Shown one piece after another: positions 22,491 to 33,580 of a DNA stretch of 64,000 nucleotides. Made by a program: the position numbers and the translations under genes. The notes under the pieces are model-generated. The model did no database searches, was not told the DNA's origin, and saw nothing but the letters and a program-made list of their open reading frames with translations. Every line of letters begins with the position of its first letter. Positions within the stretch are counted from its first letter, which is position 1. The DNA comes from Periplaneta americana. Its lineage: Eukaryota; Arthropoda; Insecta; Blattodea; Blattidae. The DNA lies in contig NC_091120.1 in the NCBI RefSeq assembly GCF_040183065.1, forward strand, positions 73,448,708 through 73,512,707, in the 5' to 3' direction.

Positions 22491-24884
22491 GAATTTTGAA
22501 ACATCACTTGTACTCTTAATGTACTCAGTATTTAAATTTTTTCTAGTTTTTATATATTTAATCTTATTACATTGCTCTCTTTTGTGCCAGTTGCAGTTAT
22601 GTTAATTTCAGAGTCCATTATTATCATATTATACAAAATTGTTTATTATTGCTCATAACTTATTATATATATCTTGCTTTTACACTAGAAGTACATACAG
22701 GCCTACTGTATTAGAAAATGCATCCAAAACTAACAGAGATTTTGACTTTAGGCCTAATAACAGATTTAAAAACATGTCATGGTTTTTGTCTTCCTTCATA
22801 AAATCGGGTTTAATTACCTGCAGTACTTTTCATACTTATGATTCATGACTTTCTTGCCCTTAGCAAATTTTCGGGCACCCCTCCATCAAAAAGAGTTTCA
22901 TAATGAAATGTAAATTTTCACATTTTCATGTTTCTATTTTAATGGACATTGATTGATCCAAGCGGTTAATTTTGTGAAAACTTGTAGTCTGGAGGAAAAA
23001 TAAAGTGAAATCATGAACACATTAAATAGAAATCTCTAGCATGCAGCTTGTTACCATAATGTGCGATTCAAATCCTGGCAAAAAAATAAATAATTAAAAT
23101 AAAATTTAACAGAACCCTTGACAGAAGGTCGGAATACCCCAGCAAGCTGTGCCATACAGAAAACTACTGAGTTAATATAATGTTGAAATATTAATGTACC
23201 TAAATGGGGAACTTTAGATTATGATGTAATTTGAGACAAATGTATTTGTGTTGTTTCAGTTGACATTCATTTGTGCCATTCTTGCACTTAATCATTTACG
23301 GTTACCACTTAGATTAGGTTAGTTTTTATGTATAGGTAACTGAGATGTGAAGTGCTCTGGAGTTGTGTGAGCGACTCCTTCAACAATGGTTCTGGAAATT
23401 TAATTCTATTTTAGGAAATGGCTTTTGTATTACAGCAGTTACCTTCCTTCAAATTCCACACTTGATTACACTTTCATTGCTTTTCGCTTATGAATTGGAC
23501 CTCAGCAACATTATACTACACTTAGGAACACAGCCATCATGTGTCATCTGTTTCACGCAAAAATGGTAAAAATGAATGTTAGTTGAATCGTCCATCTGTA
23601 ACATTAAATATGAGTATTTGAGAATTATATTTTGTAGTGCTGGGGCATACTACTGTATTTTTTTATGCATACCATTAAAATTTTAATATACATCTTGATT
23701 ACACACTTTTAATACTTGTATCACTAATGATGTGTTAAATTTGTTAAATATATAACACTACCGATCATAAATACACCCTCACCAAGACACCAGAAAGAAG
23801 AACTGGAAACAAGCTCAAGACCTCACTAGAAAGCAGAAGATGGCGGAAACAAGCTAAAACTAGTCGTTAATTAAGGTAGAAGTTTCAATATTAACACAGG
23901 AAAGTTAAAAAGTTATTTATTTGATAAATTTAACAAATCATTAGTGTAATTAAAAATATATATGTATATGTAAAGGCCTATTATGTTAAATTTTTTTTTT
24001 GTTCTTTTGTTGTTCTTTTATTACATGGGTGATTAAAAGTGTTATAAACTGCAACACCAAAAAAAAAAAAATAATAATATTAATGCTTTGGAATATATTT
24101 CTATGGATAATATAGTGTGTCCAGTACAGCTTGAGTCCTATCTTTTAATTCAGAGCGGGTAGAAAGTATTCTACTCTGCAGTTAAACATGCTTTGAATTC
24201 AGGAAGCAAGTAATCATGAATTGTTATTGCACCTGTCACTATGTACAAAAACAAGATTAAATTCATATCTCATGCATGGAGCTACATTACATGATGCGAA
24301 AGAAGGGTTTAATGTACGATCATTGTACCTAGAATAATTAGACTGTACTTCATGAATGGATATAATGAAATATGAAGTTACGTTAATGTTGTGTTTAGAT
24401 CATTCTTTAAGGAATAAATTAGAGAAGAGAAACTGTACAGCCATTTAGTGGAAAGCATTGCATTTATGCACACTTCAGATCATTGAATGAATGAAATTAT
24501 GAGTGTTTGGTGATTGCGTGTTCAACTGAGAACTTTAGGTGTCATGATCCCCATTGAAGTCCTTGAAAATTGAGGAATACTTCTCATGAATTAAAGAAAA
24601 TAATATTAGAATTGAAATATATCTTGAGCAGGAATTATGTCGTGTGATTTAGGACATACTTAGTGGTGCAAGGCATGTTTCCCAGAAGTGTTAGTTACTT
24701 TGATCTTAGACTGTAATACATAATAACTTACGACATAATTTGTACTTCTTGCTGCTGGCGAACCAGTCAGAATTTTAGTAGATGGTAGATTTGTCCACTG
24801 CTATAATCCAAAAATACCACAACAGTCAAAAGGCTCAAGTGTTGTTTGGACATCCTGTATATCCTTGTACATTTATTTAAATTG
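22491..24884. other. AT-rich non-coding stretch
   Basis: Many short ORFs with no recognisable motif. Nothing supported. Confidence 0.5.
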
Positions 24885-25860
24885 TACGAGCCTTGCTTGA
24901 AAAGTAATGCTCCATGTTTTTTATATCAGAAAATATTTATTTTGCCATCTTGGAAATTATATAAAGCAATGTTTTGTTGATGAATATTCCCATTTTTCAA
25001 TACTACCCTGTCCAATAGTATGGCCTTCTGGCAATGAAAATGAGTGCATATATAGCTCATCAGTACCAGTCTTTGTTCTGTTCATAACCCACTGCCTGAG
25101 TCATCCTCAAATCTCATTCCACAAAGAGAATCTTTCAGTGAACTGAAAAGGTGGAAATTTTAGGGAGCAAAGTCAGGGTAAAACTGTCAAACCAAGTTTT
25201 GTGATGGCTCATCAGGTCCTCAAACTTACGTGAGAACATAATATTGTCATACTGAAGGAGAACCTCTGCAGAATTTTCGTGAGATCAGATCTGTCGGTAA
25301 TGCCTCTTGAGAAGTTTCAACATCTTACTGTAGTGTTCTGTTTTGATGGCTGTCTCTTTTGGTATAACATCAATTCATATAACACCCAAAATATAGAAAT
25401 TGTCATTTTCTCAGCAGAGTAGATAGGGAATGATACAATTGCATCATTTGTCTGTTCAAAATGGTGGATGCCTTTTTCATCAGCTGTAACAGTGTAGGAC
25501 AAGAAAGGCTGCCCATCAATTTCAAAATGTTCTAATAGCTGAGCAGGAATGCTTTTTATTTGAATTTTTTTGCTCAACTGTGAGATTTTGTGAAACCCTC
25601 TTTCACACACTTTCGAATATCTGAGAATCCGCAGATTTTACAGACACTCTCTCTCATAGTTGAAAGATTCAGCCCCAGTTGACGGCTTGTGATATGTCGC
25701 TTCTTCTGAATGATAGCTTCAGCATGATGCAACATGTCTGGTGGAATGACTAGAGAATGGCAAATCATGGAAGTTGGTTTGTCTTGTCTCTGAAGTCTTC
25801 TCTCCTCCTGTCTAGTAACCAATCGTGCTTCTACCCACTGCAGAAGTTCTACAGATTTTA
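24885..25860 (-). mobile_element. Degraded mariner transposon
   Basis: The plus-strand left tip ACGAGCCTTGCTTGAAAAGT and following AATGCTCC match a mariner-type end. The minus strand holds mariner transposase pieces: an HTH-like part (AIIQKKRHITSRQLGLNLS), then LLEHFEIDGQPFLSYTVTAD, where the catalytic GDE or CDE motif reads ADE, and KGIHHFEQTNDA. At least one frame break separates the pieces (near 25600), and the C-terminal catalytic Asp region is not clear. The right end is eroded. Confidence 0.65.
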
Positions 25861-26357
25861 TAAATGAATGTGTATAACAATTTCATTTTGAGCTACAAGG
25901 AATAAAATTCTATCATACATTCTGTTGTATAATGAACATCACTCCCAGATGCCATTTGAATACACTGCTGCAGCAGTGCTACGTAATGAATGGAATGAGT
26001 TGTAACTACTTTTGTAACACTGAAATTTGGTATATCTAAAATTTCACGTTCTTAACATTGTTCTTGGTACATTCCTTTCTGGGCAGCTCTTGGTTATTAA
26101 TCCTGAGAATATGATTAAACTGTGTTATATTCTTAAAAGATATTAGTTGTTGGCTTGAACAGATGTAGTTTCTTATCTTTTTTTTTACTATTCTAAACAA
26201 TAGGAAGTTAATGTGATCTTGTGCCAGTTGGGTACAAAAAATAGCTTGTTTAACAGTAACTGTGCTCTTTTTGATCATATTAATGCTCATAAATATATGT
26301 TCATATTTGAAACAGCATTCCATTATGAATGTACTTGGCTGATTTTGTTAGGATATA

Positions 26358-26538
26358 CTGTGGATTCCACATTGGGACCATGAGTTTTGGTCTAATAAAG
26401 CTGCGTGTTAGGACCAAGCTTAGAGGGAAAAACACAGTACACATCAGTATATGTATCTAATTTCAGTTAAGAGGACCAGCTGCATTATTGGACCAAAATG
26501 CATGGTCCCAACGTGGTCCTATTAAGCAGAATCCACTG
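26358..26538. mobile_element. Short pogo-like MITE
   Basis: The ends CTGTGGATTC (left) and CAGTGGATTC (right, read inward) continue into inverted TTGGGACCATG and TTTTGGTC. The left arm has lost about 16 bp. TA flanks both sides. It sits about 80 bp upstream of the Merlin-derived exon, so it could influence that promoter or splice site. Confidence 0.6.
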
Positions 26539-26628
26539 TATGTAAAATTTGAATGATTTTTGTACATGAATTGCTTGCTTGACATTCAGAATTATATCTT
26601 GAGCTTTGTTTACACAGTATTCAACATT

Positions 26629-27546
26629 ATGCAATTTGAGGAGCTGGAATTAGCAGTAGAGAATGAAGCAGCTGCAATAGAGTTTGCAGTGAAGAGAAAT
26701 TTATTACCTGAAAAGAAAACTCTTTGCCCTGTTTGTTTCATTGGTAATGTTGGCTGGTATAAACGCTCCAATGAAGGACTTAAAGTGCCATTTTCATTGA
26801 GGTGTTCAAGAAAAAAGTGTCGTAAAAAGTGGTCAGTCACAAAAAATACTTGGTTCTTTGGGTCTCATTTAAGTGTACGCCAAAACTTCATGTTGATATA
26901 TTTTTGGATCAGAGGAGACAATATCAGTGAATCAGCTGAACAATTGAAATTGAGCAAAACAACTGTCCTAGACTACTATCAGTTCTGTCGTGAAGTATGT
27001 TACGTGATTGTAAGTAACCGGACAAAACCTATAGGTGGACCTGGCCATGTAGTAGTGATCAATGAATTTCATGTTGATAGATTTATTGCCTCCCAGCGCA
27101 AACGTGTCTGTTTCCTTGAAGGAGTAGACAAAGACACTGGTGATTGTTTTTTGCTTGAAATTCAAAAGAACAATGCCGGAACTTTGATTCCACTAATCAA
27201 AACTTTTGTTCTGCAAGGTTCCAAAATATTAACTGATACTTGGGAATCTTATAGCAAGTTGAAGAGTGAAGAGTTTCAGAAAGAGTTTGTTGACCATATA
27301 GAATTTGTGGAGTCGAACAATCTGGAAGGGAAAACTAACAAAGTGAAGTGTATGTGGCGTACTGCAAAACGTTTTGTTGATGAAGGTCAGGAATCAAAGT
27401 CACGTGATCTGTGTTTATTTCAATATCTCTACTTCCATCCCATGGAATATATGACCACAGGGGAAAAGTTTGATAGATTTCTGGAAGACGTTGCTAAAGT
27501 TTACCCTGGTCCATTCAGAGACCCATTGACAGCTGTTGTGTATTAG
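26629..27546 (+). CDS. Merlin (ISXO2/IS1595-like) transposase-derived protein with altered catalytic triad
   Basis: 305 aa from ATG 26629; an in-frame ATG at 26560 would add 23 unrelated residues. I prefer 26629 because a splice acceptor (TTTACACAG) ends at 26617. A zinc ribbon has C33, C36, C59 and C64. HTH-like LKLSKTTVLDYY is at about 106-117. The RNase H-like core reads VVVINEFHVDRF, GVDKDTGDCFLLEI, ILTDTWESYSKL and TNKVKCMWRTAK. Merlin proteins usually have IDE, D and NTIE there. Here the first Asp is N145, the second D203 is kept and the Glu is K240. There are no stops or frameshifts. A strong donor (AG|GTAAGC) lies 2 nt after the stop. I see no Merlin terminal repeats nearby. A catalytically dead but open frame suggests a domesticated host gene; a recently dead transposon copy is the alternative. 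Confidence 0.8.
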   Translation: MQFEELELAVENEAAAIEFAVKRNLLPEKKTLCPVCFIGNVGWYKRSNEGLKVPFSLRCSRKKCRKKWSVTKNTWFFGSHLSVRQNFMLIYFWIRGDNISESAEQLKLSKTTVLDYYQFCREVCYVIVSNRTKPIGGPGHVVVINEFHVDRFIASQRKRVCFLEGVDKDTGDCFLLEIQKNNAGTLIPLIKTFVLQGSKILTDTWESYSKLKSEEFQKEFVDHIEFVESNNLEGKTNKVKCMWRTAKRFVDEGQESKSRDLCLFQYLYFHPMEYMTTGEKFDRFLEDVAKVYPGPFRDPLTAVVY

Positions 27547-27550
27547 AGGT

Positions 27551-28541
27551 AAGCCATTTATTTATTTTTCCATTATTTCCAAATTTTAGTGATATGACTG
27601 ACCACTGTGGCACGAATATCTAGTTATAGATTTGGAGCGTTCGTACCATAAGTGGATAGTCTTGTATTGCTTTATGAAACATTAGGAACATAACTTAATT
27701 TTGGAAAAGACCCTAGTTTTTTTAATTAGCAATAGTATGTTCTCTTATGGTGGTGGGAAAGAATGCAAGATTAGAAATACAACATAAATATATTTCTTCA
27801 GTAAACTTCTATTAACTTCTTGCTTTTCTTTTGTTGTCATAGGTGATTAGTTTAACTAAAAAAAAAAAATGTAGAGTTCAATGATCACATTGTGCTCAAT
27901 GCTATGATGTCAGAGATGGAATTTAAATATTAACTTAATATAAGATTAGTTTATACTTCTAAGATGGTTATTTTTTTCCAGTCAAAGTTAATTACTACAG
28001 ACTTATACTGTAGAGCATTCTTCACAAAAAAAAAAACAGTAACAAAAATACTAAAAGGCAATAATTTCGAATAGTCTGCATATAGTTCAATATGCTGCTT
28101 AGAGTCCCGTTCATTTGTCCTTTACTGTTCTTCTGGTCAAGAAAAAAGCTCCACATTGTAGGTTGTACAGTAGTAGGAAATAATTCTACATACTGTTTTC
28201 AGTAAACAATATAAAAAATATTTGAAAATTTGGTTCAGTGTCACATTCAACTTGTGGGACAATACTGAACAAATGCGTCTAGTAAATCATTACAATATGA
28301 ATTTACAAATAGTATCTTCGTATCAACATCAAAATCTTAACTAAAAGTAACAACTTGACTATAGAAAAAAAAAAAAAACATAAGAAAGTATCAGTTAATG
28401 CTGTAGAAAAATAGTAAGAATAAATTACTTTAATAGTTTCTTGTACTTATTATTTAAGATTTTGTATTAAACTTTTGCTTTTCTTAACCATTCGGCTTCT
28501 CTTACGTTGTTGAACCTGTAGTTCAGTGTAGTATATTCAAC
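27551..28541. other. AT-rich non-coding stretch
   Basis: Probably intron or intergenic. Poly(A) runs, no recognisable element. An acceptor-like TTTTTTTCCAG near 27975 is followed by a short open frame I cannot support as an exon. Confidence 0.4.
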
Positions 28542-28596
28542 ATGGCGACAACAGCAAGTAGTAGGCCTATTTTAAGTTCTCCCCTCCACATCATAG
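28542..28596 (+). CDS. Possible first coding exon of an unrecognised gene
   Basis: ATGGCG in good context (CAACATGGCG) encodes MATTASSRPILSSPLHII and one extra base, then a consensus donor G|GTGAGTGG. It could pair with the terminal exon at 31610, but direct joining puts that exon out of frame, so at least one further exon of length 3n+2 would be needed; I did not find one. No family recognised. Confidence 0.3.
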
Positions 28597-29087
28597 GTGA
28601 GTGGTTGCCCTATAGAAGCAAGTTTCATATTTTACAATCAAATTCTGCTGCCAGCTGATCATGACATATTGAAAATAACGTGTGCTGATGAGGGAGGGAG
28701 GAGAGAGCAGAATGATATTTTACTTTTTTCTTGACCTGATTAAGAGTATAGTGCAATTTCTGTTCCACAATGCCTCCTAAGAAAATAGTAATCTTATTAT
28801 GTAGGACATCTGCATTTATGAATGCTCAGTAGTGATTGCATGGCATGTTTTTTATATATATTGCCTGCACTGGTGTTGGTTTTTAATTCATGTTCACCTT
28901 ATTTAACACAAAATTCTCAAAATTAGAATTCCCTACTTTCTGATGTGTTCCTCATCTATTAAAAGTATTCCTTAGTTCATATCTTATCTCTAGCCATAAC
29001 ATTCTGTACAGCCTGATGAGCTTTAAATAGTAAGAGAAGAAGTGTTGGAATTTGCTCAGAATTTGTGTAACTCGGATATTAAAACTA

Positions 29088-29554
29088 TGAGGGTTGAGGT
29101 ATAAGTAATGGTATTTTTTTTTTGACAATGTGGACACAATTCGAGATTTTTTAATATGAAAATGAAATGGTAGGCAGGGTATGTGTATTAGGAGGGTAGG
29201 GATTAAACATCCATAAATAACACTCGTGTTTATTACGGTAGTTGGAGTAACATTACAGCACACACACCCATCAGATCACATCCATTTTACACAGTGGTCG
29301 ACTCACAACTGCATTGTGCATAACTGCAATCTAGTGATGCGACCACATCTACGTACTCGCACCATGAATGCATGTCACAGCTGTTGATTCACAACTGAAT
29401 TCATATCGCTCTCTCTGTAGTAACCATAATCACACTGCCATCTAGTGATGCGACCACATACAGTTGATGTCACTTGATATACGACATCTCGTGATACCAT
29501 CAATTAACTTTGAAAAAAAAAAAATAGTAGTCATAACTTATGCCCCAACCTTCA
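29088..29554. mobile_element. Mariner-type MITE, 467 bp
   Basis: The ends TGAGGGTTGAGGTATAAGT and (right, inward) TGAAGGTTGGGGCATAAGT pair over about 45 bp and are flanked by TA. The sequence CTAGTGATGCGACCACAT occurs twice inside (about 29329 and 29442). Non-coding. Confidence 0.65.
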
Positions 29555-30767
29555 TATTGTATTGGTTTGCTATGTTGTTCACAATAAAAAGAATACACAT
29601 TAAACATCAAAGCATGTAAGTTTTTTTTTTCACAAGCTTGACTTTCGACAGTTACGTTTTAAGATATGTAATTAGAAATATATTACAATTGTGTTTAGTC
29701 AACTGTCTGAAGACTGGATATAACTCCATAAGTGACACTCATCACTCATGAGACAACTAAGCGTGGCCAGTTCCTTTATTGTACACTGTGCATTTCTTCA
29801 TGCAGCAAAAAGAGAGTCGAAAAAAACTCATCCAGCTAGCTGACTGTAAAATGGTGGACAATTAATATTGGCTACTGTTACTACAGTAATAAATTTAACT
29901 TTAACAGAACCGAATATGTTAAATTGTTTCGATTTCCACGATAATGATACAGAATTATTATTAGTATGAGATTTTAACAACAATAAACATTGCAAAAGGC
30001 CAAAACATTCATTCCGCCATGATGGATCGTGCAGCAAACTTAGAGTGGTAGTTGGAGTTGCTGCATGGTTGCTGAAAATAAAGTGAAACATATAAAGGAA
30101 CTGACTTGCTGCAGTGTTTCACATTTCGCTTTAAAAAACTCACAAATCCATTGCTCACTACTAATATATTCAACTAATCAAACTTAAGATATATACAACA
30201 ATTGTTCTTCCTCTGAATTATTATTTAATGTTAGAACGTGCTTACATTATGTAGGTACAGTATCAAATTGTAATAAAAGGATAAGATCACAGAGATCATA
30301 ATACAATACTGATGTCTCGGTTTCTCACATTATCACTTCCTTGTCTCATTACATAATCTGACAGTGTCGAGTTTGCACATTCCAAGTTGAGTGAAAATTT
30401 TTAGCTGTGGATTTTCTCTATGACAGTAAATGAATGAATTCTTTTATAATATCTTATAGTAGTAAATGAATTAATCTTTTATGATATCTTGTGGTTGCCA
30501 GTTAATAAAAATGTCTTCTGGCAATGTTGATAGCATTGCAAACGACTAGTCCAGTGGTGAGGCTGCATCTCACAGCCTTTAAATCTACTCCTCTTGATTA
30601 ATATATTTATTGAAAATTATTACAATTATTATGTATGATACAACCATTAAAATTATGATAATGATTATTAGAGCATGATCATAGAAATAAATTAATTGTT
30701 CTGTAATAGGTGATGCTCTATCTTGTGAATTTATATTGGCTCAGATCTTAAGACCTAAATTGAAAAG

Positions 30768-30823
<56 letters not shown>

Positions 30824-31609
30824 CATCATCATCATCATCATTTAATTCAGTACTAAACTTAAGGACGTGTAATTGAATTTCGATATCCTGTAAGTGCACA
30901 TTTAAAAATTTTCAAATGCTAGAATGTAAGAAAATAGACTCAACTATGTACTTGTTAAGAGTCACTGTGATAAGTTATTGGACGTTTATATTCCGAAAAT
31001 GCGTCATGTACTAATAGTGGCTATTCTGTTGACAATTGTTGCTACTGTGATATGAATCATCTCCCAGCAAGCAAGTAGTCAGTGCCTGTTAAAAATATAA
31101 GGAAATGATGGCCAGATGCAGTTGTTAGTGGAGTACTATTCTGTACCAATATTTCAACATAATTTTGTGCTCTGTAGCTGTCATTGTTTCTAATAGAAGT
31201 AATTGTTCCTACATGTATGATATGGCGGAAAACCCAAGGGTATTATGCCACATAACATTTAAACATTTACGAAAATTAAAGTGATGCATTAAGTTAATCT
31301 GTAAAATAATAATTTCAGTAGCAGTAATATATTTAATTATATGTATTCTGTTATACAGTGTGAACTGTAAGTAATGTCATTAATATCAAGAGGTTATTCC
31401 TTGAGTTATTTAAAACAGAAAGGTTTAATACAATTTTGCTCCTTTGTGCTTCCTTTATGAGAAAAAATTTATTTTATATTAAACATTTCATAGTGTATTT
31501 TGGGAAAGCTATTGAATTAATTCCCAATATGCTCAGTCAGTTTAAGAGAGGAGTGTATTATGATAATAAATGATTGAAAGAATTTTAGTTTTGTCCTTTA
31601 AACGTGCAG
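29555..31609. other. AT-rich stretch with (TTA)n/(TCA)n microsatellite
   Basis: A TTA run with TCA extension lies at about 30768-30840. No supported exon or element otherwise. Confidence 0.5.
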
Positions 31610-31756
31610 AAATTTGATCCAAACCAATGGAAGTTTTTGTTCCGCAAAGAAATTTTAAATCCCGCTGTGCTGCGACAATATTGTAAAGCTGCCTGGACAG
31701 ATGCAGCTCGTGTATGTAAGGAATGGATGAGACAACGAGACCGATTACTACTTTAA
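31610..31756 (+). CDS. Probable 3'-terminal coding exon of an unrecognised gene
   Basis: An acceptor (CCTTTAAACGTGCAG) is followed by 48 codons and a stop: KFDPNQWKFLFRKEILNPAV, then LRQYCKAAWTDAARVCKEWM, then RQRDRLLL. The composition is typical of a real soluble, basic, tryptophan-rich C-terminus, and AATAAA follows at 31859. I cannot assign a family. Its upstream exons are unknown; the ATG exon at 28542 is one candidate. Confidence 0.5.
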   Translation, partial: KFDPNQWKFLFRKEILNPAVLRQYCKAAWTDAARVCKEWMRQRDRLLL

Positions 31757-31858
31757 AACTTAAAGTGGGAGGTAATTATTTCTAACTGGGTGAAGAAAAT
31801 GCTTGTAGTACGACAAAAGGAGATTTTTTTTATAATTAATTATATTTGTACAATATAA

Positions 31859-31864
31859 AATAAA
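31859..31864 (+). promoter_or_regulatory. Polyadenylation signal AATAAA
   Basis: About 100 bp after the stop of the exon at 31610-31756, a typical distance for a short 3' UTR. Confidence 0.45.
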
Positions 31865-32702
31865 CTTTTCTTATTGGCTGTGTTCACCAAATATGTAATT
31901 AAACTTAAGTTGAAGAGTTTGAAAATAAAATTGTTTGTACATCAGCATTATGAACAGTCTTTATCATTAGTGAAAATCATGCTTAATATGCCACATTATT
32001 CTACTAGTGCCATAAAATATTACCATGACAGTAAAACGTCATGAATTCTATTAAGAAGGCTTAACTTGTATCATAAAGTTAAAGTTATGAAACAATTTGC
32101 CAGTGCTATAAAATTTAATGTATCACATTAGTTATAGCAACCTCTTTTTTCATAGACCATGATATCAAACAACACATAATTACAAATCTGATATTTCTTC
32201 ATTAATATTCTTTTATAATACTGTTGTACAAAAAAAATAGTGTATGAAACTCATTTTATAATGTTATACAATTAATACATTCGTAAAAGGTATGAAATTC
32301 AATACATTCATTTCATAACATTTACTCGTGTAATAAACTATAACATTATAAACTTGTTTCATAATATTACTATTTTAATTTTGTTCGTTACTTCAATGTG
32401 AATTAAACATATGGTATTTTTATTTATTTATTTTTTTTAGAGTTTTAAATGTTTTGAAATTTTGTTTTTATAACGTGAAATATGCATCATTACTGTTCAC
32501 GACCTCTAGAACATTAAATTGAAATGAGAGTGTAGAAATATTTCTTAGTGTTATCCATTTAGTTTGAAAGAAGCGTGTCTTATTGCCTATGTTCTCTCAA
32601 CATTCAATTAAAATTAGGTTATAGAGTTTATTTTAAATTGTCCAAGATTTTGTTTAACTTGAAACAAGCAGCAGTGTTCATCCTCCATTATCTAACTTAG
32701 TC
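31865..32702. other. AT-rich intergenic stretch
   Basis: No recognisable feature. Confidence 0.5.
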
Positions 32703-33180
32703 ATCATCATCAACTTTCAGGTTTAGGCCTTCAGACCTGTTCCGTCCTCAGGGAATATCATCAGTCCATCTTGTTCTTGGGCGCCCAACATCTCTACGTC
32801 CTTTGGGTTATAATTTAGCATTATTTTGGGAAGTCGCGTTTCATCCATTCTAATTATGTGGTCATGCCAATTTCTCTTCTGTTGTTCTACTTTGTTGTTC
32901 ATGTTAAATATGCTCAGCTCTGTTCTGATATCAGTGTTCTTTTTGTGGTTTAGGAGAGTAGTCCCTGCAACTGATCTTAGGAATTTCATTTCCGAAGTCT
33001 CTATTTTCCTCTTATCTTTCCTATTTAAGGTCCAATTTTCGCATCCATACATTAGGACTGGTGTGACTACTACTTTATAAAATTTCAGTTGCGTTTCTTT
33101 TGTAGTTTTCTGTCGTAAGTGTCTCCTGATAGTTCTGCAGATTCTCCCAAATTTCTGAACTTTCATATTTATATATCTAA
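32703..33180 (-). pseudogene. LINE C-terminal fragment
   Basis: The minus strand reads LKFYKVVVTPVLMYGCENWT, KRKIETSEMKFLRSVAGTT, DIRTELSIFNMNNKVEQQKR and WHDHIIRMDETRLPKIM. This is the region after the reverse transcriptase in RTE/CR1-like insect LINEs (usually YGSECW...F.R...G.T...R...I...L....). The 3' end is near 32703 and the reverse transcriptase is absent. Confidence 0.75.
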
Positions 33181-33449
33181 CATAGTTTAAACACAAAAAT
33201 TAAATGGTATATCATTTGTATTTTTTTTACGAGTTTAATTAAATGCAATGTACATGGCATGATGGCATTGATCTTCAACAACCCAGGTTTGTTCAGAGCA
33301 ACACAACTGCCAGCTGGTTGTAGGGCGCAACATTGCAAGTTCTCATAATGCATGTATTTTAAAATGCACGTTTTTCTGGAAAACTATTAAAAAATATTTA
33401 TTGACATTACTTACGGTTCACTCTATATATGTAAAACTTTGTTGCCTTG

Positions 33450-33452
<3 letters not shown>

Positions 33453-33487
<35 letters not shown>
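33453..33487. repeat. (TA)n microsatellite
   Basis: About 18 TA units just upstream of the SLU7 start exon. Confidence 0.95.
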
Positions 33488-33491
<4 letters not shown>

Positions 33492-33580
33492 CCAATACCA
33501 AGATACACACACCCTCAGCTTGATAAATTTACGATTTCTTATTTACAGGTTCTTGAAGGATAATATTGCAGTTAGTCACG

